Below are positions 9,718-20,985 of a stretch of DNA of 64,000 nucleotides, in pieces. The stretch is from Pycnopodia helianthoides. Its lineage: Eukaryota; Echinodermata; Asteroidea; Forcipulatida; Asteriidae. The translations under genes and the position numbers were made by a program. The notes under the pieces are model-generated. The model searched no databases. It was not told where the DNA came from and saw only the letters and a program-made list of their open reading frames with translations. The stretch covers positions 14,858,009 to 14,922,008 of the forward strand of contig CM063247.1 in NCBI GenBank assembly GCA_032158295.1, read 5' to 3'. Each line of letters starts with the position of its first letter. Positions within the stretch are counted from its first letter, which is position 1.

Positions 9718-11044
9718 ATCTGATATTTATTGGTAGCCCATCATATTATGCCATTTTCTCAAATATAACAATAATAACAGTTTTATAAAGTGAGCAAATC
9801 GACCAACACGATGCTCAAGGCACTGGTTACAGTAAAACAAATAGAACAGATTTGTCTGTTCTTATTTGTCCTTCACAATGCAACTCTCACTGGCCTGTAT
9901 TTGTATTTTTAAAATGAAGCGTTTGGGTGAATGAACACACTCTTTTAAAAGAAAAATTTGTCCCAACTTTTTGAAATGAAATTGTTGTCAAATGAAGGTA
10001 GAAGATAAAGGACTCTGCTCGAGCGCATGCTGCTCGGGTCGTTTTGACAATCTGTACTAGTTGTCTGTATGGGCTATGCATCTGTCCCTGTGTGTGTCCG
10101 GGTTATTATGATTTGTACTTTGCTCACATTTTGCTTGTACCTTTTGTTGTATTTAATATCCTCTCCTTTTGGGACGGTTTTGTCTAAAAAATAACTATTA
10201 ATAATAATAATATAATATAAATGTATACATGAAACCAACCATTAAAAAAATTTACTTCTTCCTCTGTGATGCAATGTGAATGTGCCCTACATCCCCCACC
10301 CCCTCTACAATTAATGAAGTCGTGAAAAACCATCCTTAGTTCATTTTCTGGGAACATGGGCACCAGTTAAGCACCGATTGTGTCCAAAAATGTGAACAAA
10401 AAGAGCAACAGTTCTCCTGAATACCGGATTACCAGTTGAGCACCTTCTGAACACCACTCCCATACCAGTATACAATGTGTGGCTATGCAGCAACATGGTT
10501 TACTTACACCATTGATCACTTACTGGCCGAGGCTGTATTGATCACCATTGATTTTCCTTACATCCAAGGCCTGACCCATTGTTTCCCTGGGGGGAAGGGG
10601 GGGGGGACCTGGCAAGTTTTTTATCCACTAAACAATTCACTCGCCCACAATGGAATCAATGAAGCTTGGACTGGACAGGGCAGTGAAGCACACCACTGAA
10701 CAATGAACTGTTGTCAACTAATTGAGAGATTGATGATGAGATAGAATTCATGGCCAGGTTAGTAGACCATGGTTTTTTAGACAGTTCCAAATAATATCCT
10801 TAACATCCATGAGATGTTAATGTCACTATTGGATTACAAGGTGACTAACCTCAATAATTTATAGGTCATGTACAGGTACAACTAAAAGGGCAGGTGTTTG
10901 TATATCACTTCATAAATAAAACTGTCAGCGAGCTTGAGGTCTCTTCGCATACCATGCATCAAGACTCAGACTGCATCGTCACCTAAAACAAAGACTGCAT
11001 CATCGCCTAAAACTGAAACTTCCTTCATTGTCTTCTCTCCACGG
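9718..11044. other. Non-coding stretch
   Basis: No gene is seen. It contains a short AT microsatellite (about 10197-10222) and a G run (about 10590-10608). Confidence 0.5.
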
Positions 11045-11146
11045 GTTTCTTGGCTAGTATAGTGATTAAGTTCACTTTCTGAGAGTCCTTGGCTTCACAA
11101 CCAGAATTAATAAATGTAATAAATGAAATGAAATGAAATAAAGAAA
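11045..11146 (+). mobile_element. SINE 3' fragment
   Basis: The segment from TTTCTTGGCTAGTATAGTG to the AATAAATGAAATG tail resembles the 3' end of the SINE at 33572 (GTGACTAAGTTCA...TCCTTGGTTTCATGACCAGAA). It is 5'-truncated. Confidence 0.55.
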
Positions 11147-11446
11147 AGACTGTGAGGTCATTCAGACTCAGTACTAAAGTCGGTTTTAAGGCAGTGTTTA
11201 ACTCATTCGGGTGTTAACTTTGTGTGTCTGATCGATCTTAAAACTTAACCGAATCGAGTTGAACTCGAATGAGTTACATCTTTCGGCGAGGGCGGTTGAA
11301 CACAAGGTAGTTTTATTTTTACGACCACCCCCCCCCCCCACTGCTCTTAAAGTTAAACCAGTAAGGGTCTAACTTCAGTATTCTGTCTGAACATAGCCTG
11401 TGTAGCCCTACCCTTCCTCATTACACATTGCCTAAACACAAAAACT

Positions 11447-11590
11447 GAATTCATCTTTGACAGGGCAAGGCCATTTTCATTTTGCAAAAGGGCACTTCCA
11501 TTGGAAAATCTTTAGGTCTAAGGGGAAATTTGAAGGGGCACCAAGGTCAAGACCAGGGGCAAAACAATGGCCTCCGTGTAACTCCAGGCC
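11447..11590 (-). mobile_element. GGCCTGGAATT-family element
   Basis: It starts AATTCATCTTTGAC and ends GTAACTCCAGGCC, with the shared interior GGGCAAGGCCATTTTCATTTT and GGGCACTTCCATTGG. It is reverse to the copy at 20819. The upstream GGCC end is lost. Confidence 0.75.
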
Positions 11591-12223
11591 CGATGTGCTA
11601 CTACTACTAGGGCAAGGATATGAAAGCGTTTGGGAGTATTGCCTATGTTTCTGTCCTTGCAATTGCGGGTTAATCTATGTTGACAACCTCTGTGGTTTTA
11701 TTTCAAACCATTTGTTAAAATGTAGCACGTGCTTCCGTTTACCTCTTCCAGAGTAGTAAAATGTACATTAAACCTAACCACCGAGTGAACTTCTGCTCTT
11801 CAGCCACACACAAGTTGTTTCCTCTATGGTTTCTCTTTCCATTTCCTGAATGAATTTGTCAGAAATACAAGTACAACAAACATCTTCCCATCTTTCTGTT
11901 GCGTATTTGTATAGTAACAAAAGTTAATTACCACTTTATTCAATTGTTTTCTCACTATAAGATTCTGGTGTAGACACATCAGAAACTGATAGCACTACAC
12001 CCACGGGTGGGGTAGGTGTGGGGTGACAATCAATTTGAGACATGGAGATTTACAAGTTTCAACAACTTGTTGAATATTGCAGGATGTGCTCGACAGGCGA
12101 GATTACGCCATGATCAAAACCAGATTAATTTGGCAAAGCTTATGACGAAGGAATTCCACGGGTGACAAAAAAAAATTTCACTGAATGTCTTAGAATTGGC
12201 TGTCAGAGAATCAGCATGCTGGC

Positions 12224-12335
12224 CCGTAAGCACAAATTGCGTCCGTGCCTCTGGTCATTGCCTTGGTGCCCCCCTGAAACGTTCCAGTACAAATTTAGAT
12301 TTACCTAAAAGAGGTGCCCTTTGATAAGCACAAAC
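12224..12335 (+). mobile_element. GGCCTGGAATT-family element, partial
   Basis: The blocks GCCTCTGGTCATTGCCTTGG and GAGGTGCCCTTTGATAAG align with the family interior. Both termini are degraded. Confidence 0.5.
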
Positions 12336-12494
12336 TTAAGAACGGATCAGGCCTGAGTATGCCCTACCCCATGCTTGCCAAACTAAACAAACACATGAAT
12401 GATTTGGGGCAATTATGGCCAAGCTGCTAAACTCTTCCTTCACATTGAAAAAAAGAAATGTTCCCCCGGTTTACATGCACGCAGTTTGCCTTAA

Positions 12495-12820
12495 AGGTAT
12501 TGTACACTTTTGGTAACAGCTCAAAATCAGTGTCCACATTTTGTGTGATTAAACATATGCATGAACAAACAAACCTGTGAAAGTTTGAGCTCAACGAGGT
12601 CACGAGAAAATAATGAAAAGAGATCTTATGTGTTTTCTGTTTTTTCAAATTATCGCGCGCAATAATTACTATTGTTTTACTCGTTTCTCAGAAACGATAG
12701 CATTTTAGGCAGAAATATTTTAAGGAACCCTTTCTATCATTACTTACTTTAAATCATGTAAGTTATGTGTGAATCTGTGAACATTGTGTTTTTCGATCTT
12801 ACCAATAGTGTACAGGGCCT
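12495..12820 (+). mobile_element. TTAA-flanked MITE, family K2
   Basis: It has TTAA on both sides (12491-12494 and 12821-12824). The termini AGGTATTGTACACTTTTGG and CCAATAGTGTACAGGGCCT are imperfect inverted repeats. The interior carries GTTTGAGCTCAACGAGGTCACGAGAAAATA, related to the K3 quartet (split here as GTTTGAGCTCAACGAGG then TCACGAGAAAATA). It is 326 bp and non-coding. Confidence 0.85.
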
Positions 12821-12824
12821 TTAA

Positions 12825-14540
12825 CCTTGTCCGCAGATGCAGGTGAATGTAGGTACATGAAGTATGAATGCAGAAGAACTTTGATGGATATTGAACAGTT
12901 TCCAGGTAAATAGACAATCGGACTAGGACTAATGTCTACATATGGGGGCCCAACGGTGCCTCGCATGGCCCTCCCCTGGTTCACAATACAGCAAGGCCTT
13001 GGGGGCTGTTTTGTAAACAAAATATGATTTCATGAGTGGCATGTTCCATTCAGTACAGCCACCTCGGCGTGAACGCATTAATTTCAATTCAGAACACACC
13101 CATGGAGTATGAAACCTGCATTACACCCTGAGCGGTGTTGCTTAAGTGCAGAGGGGTCTTCTGCAAGGAGAGAGAGAGGGGGGGGGGGTGCTCTTTTTGC
13201 GACTTTCCCCTGTCCTCTAATCAGAGCTTTCTGGTCCCCCACAACACACAGATGAACTCTGTCACCTGAGAACCACAATACTCATCTAGAAAGGCCACAG
13301 GGCAATTCCAATGGATGCTTACATTACAGTGACCACATATCAGAATTCTGATTCTCTCAATGATATCTGTGACCTGATACACTGACATTTTTGTTGTTGA
13401 TAATAATATAGTGTTACATAATCCAGTGAGCAAGTTTCCCTTCATTAGTCGATGGATTTTATACACAATATCTGCTCAAGTACGGCACGTTTCAGACCGT
13501 AGCTTGGTAAATGTCACAACTATAACAAGTACATGTAAACTCTGTGATGGGACATGTGTATATTCCGATTTAAATGGGTAATTAGATGAGTATCATGAGG
13601 CAGTTTTACCCTTTTTAGTTGTCAGTATTTATCCGCACCACGTCACCGGTGGCCTTGCAAGATGAAAACAAAATTGCAATATTGTTTTTACAATGAAACG
13701 AGAAATTTGTCATGCATTCTCCACAACACACAAATACCTGAACGTTTTCCCCTTGAAATACCAGCCAGCCCTGTGGGAGCCCATGGGCAGACAGACTACT
13801 ACCCCGTGTTAGACCCAAAAGCTGGTCAAGTTCTTTACAACAAGTCCTTGCTCTATGGTTATCACAAACCCCCACACAAAACAGAGAGAGAAAAGCCTTG
13901 CCATGCATGAGTAATTGCAGCTGGCTCAGCACAAATGTTCCAGTGTAGCATCAGAATGACAGTGAAGGACTGACATTTGAAGTACACTCAAGAAGTACAT
14001 GTACACATACTTCAAGTTCATGACGTGGCTTGGAAAGTCCCATAATTTTATTTAACGATCAGCGGTAGTCACTTATTGAAATAAACAAAACTTTATCTGG
14101 AAAACCACAACAAGTTTTAATTGAAATGCTTTAGAGTTACTCAGACATGTTTCAATATGGACGATTCACAATAAAGTGCACCCTCTACAGTTTGCTCAGG
14201 AGAGGCCCTCTTCACGTCGCATCTCGACAAGTTTTAGTCGTCTCGCAGCACCCGCCACATGACCATGACTGTTTAAATTCGTTCATGTTTACCATGCTTA
14301 CGGCATAAGATGGTATTTTTTTTGTGAGGCTAGTGAATGTTTTCCACATTCATGCCAGCCATTAAACAAATCCCAAACTGCAAATATGATGTGAGTTGTA
14401 CATGTAAGTGTGATTGTTTGTAATCGAACCGCTTTCGGGGGAAGTGGCCCCTCCGTTGTAAGCTGTAGCGAGCACACTGTATTGTGAATTATCCTTATTC
14501 TAACCCTGTTTGACAGTAACCTGTCCATTTCCCTTTCTTT
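12825..14540. other. Non-coding stretch
   Basis: No gene is recognised. A G run lies at 13180-13189. Short frames around 13615-13932 lack domains and splice support. Confidence 0.5.
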
Positions 14541-14860
14541 TTAAAGCAATCTCCCTTAACAGCAAACAATGGTCTGCTGGGCACATTTCAGTTAAAACTA
14601 ATTATTCAATTAGCTAATGAATTGCTTCCAGAATACTTAGTGCGGAACAATCGGCCACACGGCATTCTCTCCAGAGATTCTAAAATATCGCTTTAATAAC
14701 TTCCAAGTTTTCTCATGAATTGAAATGTGAGCAAACCAGGGAAGACATCTGACCAAAGTCATCCCGAAAGGTTAGCTCGAGTTTGAGTGGCTTGCTGGGT
14801 AAAGGGTAAGATACCGCTAGTTGAATAAAAATTGAATAAGAAATTCGCTTGTGTTTATCC
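14540..14860. promoter_or_regulatory. Candidate cis-regulatory block with a homeodomain-site cluster
   Basis: This is low-repeat sequence with several TAAT/ATTA cores packed at 14597-14626 (CTAATTATTCAATTAGCTAA), followed by mixed-composition DNA without homopolymers. It lies just before a fold-back transposon. The enhancer call rests only on motif density and absence of repeats. Confidence 0.3.
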
Positions 14861-14908
14861 TCTTTTGGCAGATTGTTCTTGGAATTTTTTATTTTGCTGA
14901 CTTTCCAG

Positions 14909-15068
14909 CCGTCGATTTCACCAAACTCTTCCTAACTTAGGACTTAGTCCTAGGCAGTGCTAAGAGATAGGACAAATCTTAAGTTAGGACGAGACTTAAA
15001 GCTTGTCCTATCTCTTAGCACTGCCTAGGACTAGTCCGAAGTTAGGAAGAGTTTGGTGAAATCGACGG
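14909..15068. mobile_element. Fold-back element, copy 1 (160 bp)
   Basis: It is an almost complete hairpin. The left arm starts CCGTCGATTTCACCAAACTC and the right arm is its reverse complement. Both arms carry CTTCCTAACTTAGGACT and GGCAGTGCTAAGAGATAGGA. It is flanked by a 3-bp CAG duplication (14906-14908 and 15069-15071). Its partner is at 43551-43712. Confidence 0.9.
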
Positions 15069-15071
15069 CAG

Positions 15072-15885
15072 TACTCTTATCGTTTGCTAACTTCCTGATG
15101 GACAGGAAAACAACAACTTTGAAGTGCCACTTGTTACACATACACATTGTTGACAGCAACCGTTACCAGACCAACATCAAATCAATATGCATAGATTTGT
15201 GGTTGATAAGGAAAGCAAATTTTTGAAAAAGGGTAGTGGTCATACATCCTTATTTTTAAATATTTAAAAAAAAAAAAAGATTGAAGGTACAATGAACAAA
15301 AATCATCCCCACAATGGGCAAAAGAGCATCTGGAAATTGGACACCAACTCACAATTTACACGACTACATTTTGGATATGGTTTGGAATACGGTTTTGAAA
15401 ACAAGAGAATAGAATGAATGCATTCCAGTATAATTTGTCGTTCTCTTTCAAAGAAGTTCAGACAAGTTGAGACAAAACCATCTGGAAGCAACATTACGCA
15501 TTACCTTTAACACAGGTAATCAAGCTAGTCACAGGTGAAAATTTAAATTCAGACAGAAGTTAGTCTTGAAGTTAGTTCAAGTCACTTCAATGTACCTAAA
15601 AAACATCCTGACTGAAGTGTACGTTCATGGAATCAGAAAGAATTGAAATTAATGTAAAATCTTATTGGGAGAAGATCAAAGCACCTTATTTTGCGTTGGA
15701 TAGGGGTCCCTTCAAACATGCACACTGTAAAAAGAAGATGTTTTTTGTATAAAGTCGGTTTGGACAGAAATCGTTCAGCTTTTCTTCTACTCAGTAAGTG
15801 TGAGATCAAGTTATTTCTATCGTATTCAACTTCATCCAGACTGGCTGGAATGACTGAACAAGTAAAAATGAACTGTATCACTATC
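15072..15885. other. Non-coding stretch
   Basis: No gene or clear repeat is seen beyond short A runs (about 15268-15280). Confidence 0.5.
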
Positions 15886-16056
15886 GGGCCCCAATTTTAT
15901 AGAGCTGCTTAAGCGCAAAAACAATTGTTCTTACCAGAAAAAAGGTTATAGCAAAAGGTTGTATCATGTTTTATATACCATTTGCAACTGCTTGTGTTTG
16001 CCTAGCAGACAATTTTTAAGCACTGTTGTCTGCTTACAGCAGCTCTGAAACTAGGC
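15886..16056. mobile_element. Palindromic GGGCCCAATTT MITE, diverged
   Basis: The left end is GGGCCCCAATTTTATAGAGC and the right end GCAGCTCTGAAACTAGGCC, with the family interior (GCTTAAG, ACCAGAA, TTTGCAACT). No clear target duplication remains. Confidence 0.75.
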
Positions 16057-19000
16057 CAAGGTACACAGTAGGGCATTTTTGTATTAAGTCATTAGACAGG
16101 AGTCATTCAGGCTTCCTTCTGCTTTGCATATGATACCCAGTATCTACTCCATCCAGAAAGGAGTCAGGGGCCATGACCTCTGGATTCAGGGAAATCAGAG
16201 TCCCTCCGGCTTGTCTGGCGCTGAATAGAAAAATTGCACAGGGTCACTTCCTTCAGGAACTGTGGCAAAAACATTGCCACATAGAAAAACATGCAGTAAA
16301 CGCACACTCAGTACCCCTAAGCCAATAGGCACTACATTAACATGAACAAATATGACTAAGTTTGGCAAAAGGTTACTAACTCACTGTTCAGACTCAACCA
16401 AAAGGTTGCGACTTCTTATCATGTCACAAGTGTTTTCTATTATCTATAATGTACCTGTAGATCCGACTAGAATTGAGAAGTTCAAAAATAATTCAGTACC
16501 TCATTTCTCTGGAGATCATTCTCATTGTCATTAATAGCCATTTCACATGTACAGTATGTTGCAAGCCATATCCATGTAGACAATATTAAGTACAGTACAT
16601 ATGCCAAGTGGCTGAAATAAAAAACTAGGAAATGTTGTACCAGCGCTCGGGGATACAAGTCAATAAGTATACAGAATGACCCTTAAATTTCTAAAATTGC
16701 ATTTCAAAAGTTGTTTATAGGAAAACCACAAACACACTCAAGTTATATCAGGCACTCCATTTCCTGGAAAAAAAAATAAGAAGAGAGTGCACTAAGAACA
16801 CATGCTGTCTGCATGGGTACACCTCTACAAACTCCTCAACACAAGAAATAGAAAACCAAATTGGAAAAAATTGAGAAAACTGTCCTCAAACTGTATTATA
16901 AAAAAGAGACATGCAAGTAACCGTGCAAGTACTGTACATGTATGCATATGTATGAACACACACGCCGTCTTGTGTACTTCTCCTTCCTGTATATTTCCAG
17001 GATCACTTGATATACCCGATAACAGTTTGTGTATTCAGTAATTACACCTAATATAATATAGGTATGTAATTGTGAAATTTAAGTTGATTTTTAAACATCC
17101 AACCGATATCAATGACTTTTAGCGATGAATTTCACTGGTCTTGTACAAACACTTACTCAGTTTAACTCCAGCAAAGAACTGACCTTTCAAAATGGCTGTT
17201 CCTATCCTGCATGCAGTACACTTGTTCACATCACCCTGTGTGTGTCAGTCAATGGCTCATCGTACACATAGCTACATGTACAGAAATAAGATTCTCTGCT
17301 AAAAATATATTTAACTCCAAGCGGTTGCAGGTTTTTATCGGAAGGAGGCGACGACGGCCAGATAACCTCTCTCTCTCAAAGGATGGCGATCGCTGTCAAC
17401 ATCTGTGGGGCTGTGGCGAGTCCTCAAACCAACAGTATCAGTCTTAGATTGGAAGAGTGCTCGCTAAAGAGGAGTGTGATTGGTACGGAGTTCCTGATAC
17501 TGCGTGTTATGCATTGAGTACCTGTACGATACTAGTAGTTGTACAGTGTCATAGCCTACTACTGTGTGGTGTGTGTAGTGTGTGTATACTTCGGTTTGGT
17601 GTGTACAGTTTAATCCTGTGTGCTAACTCTCTCACACAGTGATGATGTCAAACACTGGACCCGACGACATCATGAATTATACATGAGGCTGTACTATTTA
17701 TCTCGGGAGGGGACGCTGTAAATGTCAATAGGGTGAGGATGGAGCCATGATCTTTTGACTTGTACAGCCAAATACGTCAAAAGGTAACCGCACCATGAAA
17801 AGATGTGTGTGACACACCATGAAAAATTACATGTACACGTCACAGCAGTTGATCAAAAATCACATGTACTGGCCTGGGGATCAGGAATATAAAGCACAGA
17901 TGATCATGAGCTAAGCTTTATAACCTCCTACAACTACCCCGCTTTGAAATGGAACAATCAAAAAACGCAAGTAACTTGCCTAATGCTATGGAACACAATG
18001 TGGACTTGGACCATACACTGCTGTGCAGTATTACCACTTGTTAAAGAGTTGTAAGCCAGTCTAACAATTACAAATCTGTACCATGGACCCTTAACTAACA
18101 GCAGAATTTTTCTAGATATTATCTTTTTTTTAGTAGATAACAATTTTATCAGACGACAAAAGTGGGAGGGACTCTGTTGCACTTAAAAATAGCACTTTAA
18201 TACCTTATCAATAAACCCACGGAGGTCTTCCTATCTCCCAGGTGTTATTTTTAAACCAAGCCCAACCCACCCAGATCCATATGAAATTAAAATCATTGCC
18301 TTATTGGGAAGTGTCGGATCTTCTTTTTTAGGGGAGGGCCCGGGAGTTATCATTGAGTCCATATTTATATAAGTGTCAAAGATGTTGAAACTCCAACTTC
18401 TGGGCGGTCGTCCCGGGATGAGTGGAATCATGTGGCTGGTCAAAGTGGTCAAGTGAGCTGTGCTCATGAACAAATGATCAAGGCACACGAATCAATCATT
18501 GATTAGACATTGCTCATGTGCCTTGAGCAAGTCCATTAGCAGATACTTGCTTCTCTACACCCCGGTGTACAGTTGTTATAGGAGTAAGTACGGGCCGAGA
18601 TGACAATGTGTGAAATTTAAGAACTCCTTAGCACCCAATAGCTGTATGCTTCCCATTGAGTTGAACAAAAGTTTAAGGGATGGCTGATCACTGATTGAAA
18701 TAGACCCAAATGACAAGGAATGTTATAAAAAGGCATCAAGGACCTAACCACCATGTCATTAAACACTATTACGATAGTAATAATAAAATGCCTTATGCGA
18801 AGGCCTCAAGGTGCAAGGATAAGAGTCATTGCTAAGAAAAAGTTCTGAAACCAAGATCCAAATTTCAAAATTATAGGCATGTTGAAATGATGGCATTTCC
18901 ACCCCAAAAAAGAGGAGAATGTCACCCCCAAAAGAGGTACATGTACCATCCATGAATATTCAAAGGCACAAATGAGTAACCAGATTGATATTCCGTTACC

Positions 19001-19375
19001 GACGGGTTCCCAAACCACAGGATATGAATAAAGAAAGAGTTTCATTTCCCATGGCGATGCTCCCTTTTTGCAGCCAGTTGGAGCGGCTGGCCCGGTGCTG
19101 GAGGACCAGGGAGTTTCCCAGGTGGAGGTTTTACTGATCGGACTCCAGCAGGGGGAGGCCTCCGACCGCAGGCGTATGGTATCGGTGACCCAGCATGAAA
19201 GCTACGGCAATTAGTCCCGCTAAAATAAACTTCCCCCGCAGATATTTCAAACCATACAGGGTGAGAGAAAATATAAAGGAGGAAAATACCACCGCAAACA
19301 CAAACCCTCACACCTGTATGTACACGACAATATCTCTTTGTAGTTAAGTTTTTACCCAAACTAACGTTTACAGTA
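16057..19375. other. Non-coding stretch with a CpG-richer patch
   Basis: No gene is established. The patch at 17330-17450 is GC-richer and holds a 44-codon plus-strand ORF (17383-17517, MAIAVNICGAVASPQTNSIS...) with no recognisable homology and no good donor. A hairpin near 18478-18532 pairs CAAGGCACA with TGTGCCTTG. Around 19140-19160 lies CCAGCAGGGGGAGG, a weaker CTCF-like match. Confidence 0.45.
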
Positions 19376-19381
19376 CACCTA

Positions 19382-19666
19382 CAGGGTTCTGCCCAGGATT
19401 TCTTTAGTAGTGGAAAAATGTTTCCCTGGAAACCATTGCGAGATAATATAAATAGACTCAAAATTAATGGATTCGGATACCATTTTTACTGGTAAATACC
19501 CTATTTCACATTTCGTTGAAAACCTTTGAAAGGAAATTGCGAGTGTAATTAAACAATTTGGAAAGTGTGTGGAGGTTGGAAACAGAAAAATTTCTGCCAG
19601 TGGTGGTTGGGGAATCCTGAGTGCCGGGCGGATTTTCCGGCACCGACCACTGTGGGCAGAACCCTG
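19382..19666 (+). mobile_element. hAT-like non-autonomous element (285 bp)
   Basis: The inverted termini CAGGGTTCTGCCCA and TGGGCAGAACCCTG are bounded by a direct repeat CACCTA (19376-19381 and 19667-19672). CAGGG termini are common in hAT elements, although hAT normally duplicates 8 bp and only 6 match here. It contains a small GTGCCGG...CCGGCAC hairpin near the right end. No transposase. Confidence 0.75.
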
Positions 19667-19731
19667 CACCTACATTAAAACTCAATGGCTTAAAAAGAGA
19701 GTTGCAGTAACTTGCAAGTGAAGGATCATGA

Positions 19732-19905
19732 CCCAATTTCATAGAGCTGCTTAAGCAGACAATAGTGCAAAACTTTTTTTCTGTTAAGTGAAAAGCAGGA
19801 AACCATTCCATATGGTACATTTGACATTGTATTTTTACTGGTAACCTTTTTTTTCTGGTAAGCACACTTGCTTTGTGGTAGGGCTTTTTGCTTCTCTTCT
19901 TTTTT
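19732..19905 (+). mobile_element. Palindromic GGGCCCAATTT MITE, 5' half
   Basis: It begins ACCCAATTTCATAGAGCTGC and has the interior GGTAAGCAC of the family. The right terminus is missing. Confidence 0.6.
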
Positions 19906-20818
19906 CTTTTTGTGCACTTAGGCATACCTATGCAAATAAGCCCAGGGGTCTACCAAAAAGTTCTTAGTGTACGGGATTGACAATATAAACCAACTCAGAC
20001 ATAAAAATCGCTGTATTTTCTCATAATAGCTTATGTACTAATTTATCAGAAAGTGCTAATAGTTCTGAGAAGTATTTCTTTTTCATTCTAAAATGTTGTA
20101 ATTTTCAAGCAAAGTATAATCTAACACTGTCTTAGGCTGGTTGACCAGGCAATGCCAATTGAAGCAGTGTAACGTTAAACAAATTATGCTTATTTCTTTT
20201 CAACGAAAACAAAAATGGATCTCCATGCTTCAAAGAATTTAGAAATTTTATTTCCATCATGTTTTCAACCAACCACATGTTCATGGTTTAAAAAATATAT
20301 ACTGCCCCCACAAAAAACAATTCATCCTTTCCCATAGGTACAAAAAAACCGTATTTGAGGAGAAGCCTTAGTTCTGGGAGGAAATTTAAGTTTCTGTTTT
20401 GGTGGGTTGGACAGAAGAAGGAGAAAAAAAAAACAGTAAGAGATACCAATGAGTCAATTACTTGTGTGCAAGTTTGAAGTCTAACCTAATGACCGTTGTG
20501 GGAGGTTAACATCATAGTATGAATTCCCCGCCAACGCTATACAGTTACTGCCCTCTGGGGTTATGGATTTCCAATTAAACCAGTGAGTAAAAAAACCCGG
20601 GAGAGGAAAGAGGAACAATAAAAGCCTAGCCACTTGATGAGAAGAGTAAGGATTTCTTTGCACTTCCTTTGCTCTACACTATCTGATCCACAATTAAGTC
20701 TTTGTTGGTACTATTAAAGGTATATTAATACACCAGTGGTTTTTTGGAATGAGTAAATTCATTCCCATCCTCTAGTTTTCAATAAATGCATCGTCCAACT
20801 AAATTTCATTCAATTTCA

Positions 20819-20985
20819 GGCCTGGAATTACTTGAAGGCCACGGAGGCAATGGCCTCTGCTGCCCTGGTCTTGGCTTTGCTGCCCCCTTCAAAAAGTTTT
20901 CCATAAACTTTTAAATTTTCCAATTGAAGTGCCCTTTGCAAAATGAATAATGGCCTTGCCCTCATTGAAGATGAAATTCCAGGCC
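20819..20985 (+). mobile_element. GGCCTGGAATT-family element, full-length (reference copy)
   Basis: This 167-bp element is bounded by GGCCTGGAATTAC and GAAATTCCAGGCC. The interior shows GGCCACGGAGGCAATGGCC, CTTCAAAAAGTTTTCC, CCAATTGAAGTGCCCTTTGC and AATGGCCTTGCCCTC. No coding capacity. It is the best-preserved copy with 41767 and 41129. Confidence 0.85.

Noticed and set aside
17383..17517. Short plus-strand ORF MAIAVNICGAVASPQTNSIS...
   Set aside because: Attractive codons in a CpG-richer patch, but no homology, no good donor, and no second exon found. Kept only as a note.
19042..19461. Minus-strand ORF with a proline-rich end
   Set aside because: The frame runs into the hAT-like element and the proline stretch comes from a GC-rich patch. 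No conserved motif.
20713..20750. Another TTAA MITE starting TTAA-AGGTATATTAATACACC
   Set aside because: The left end looks right, but no matching right terminus or TTAA flank could be found.
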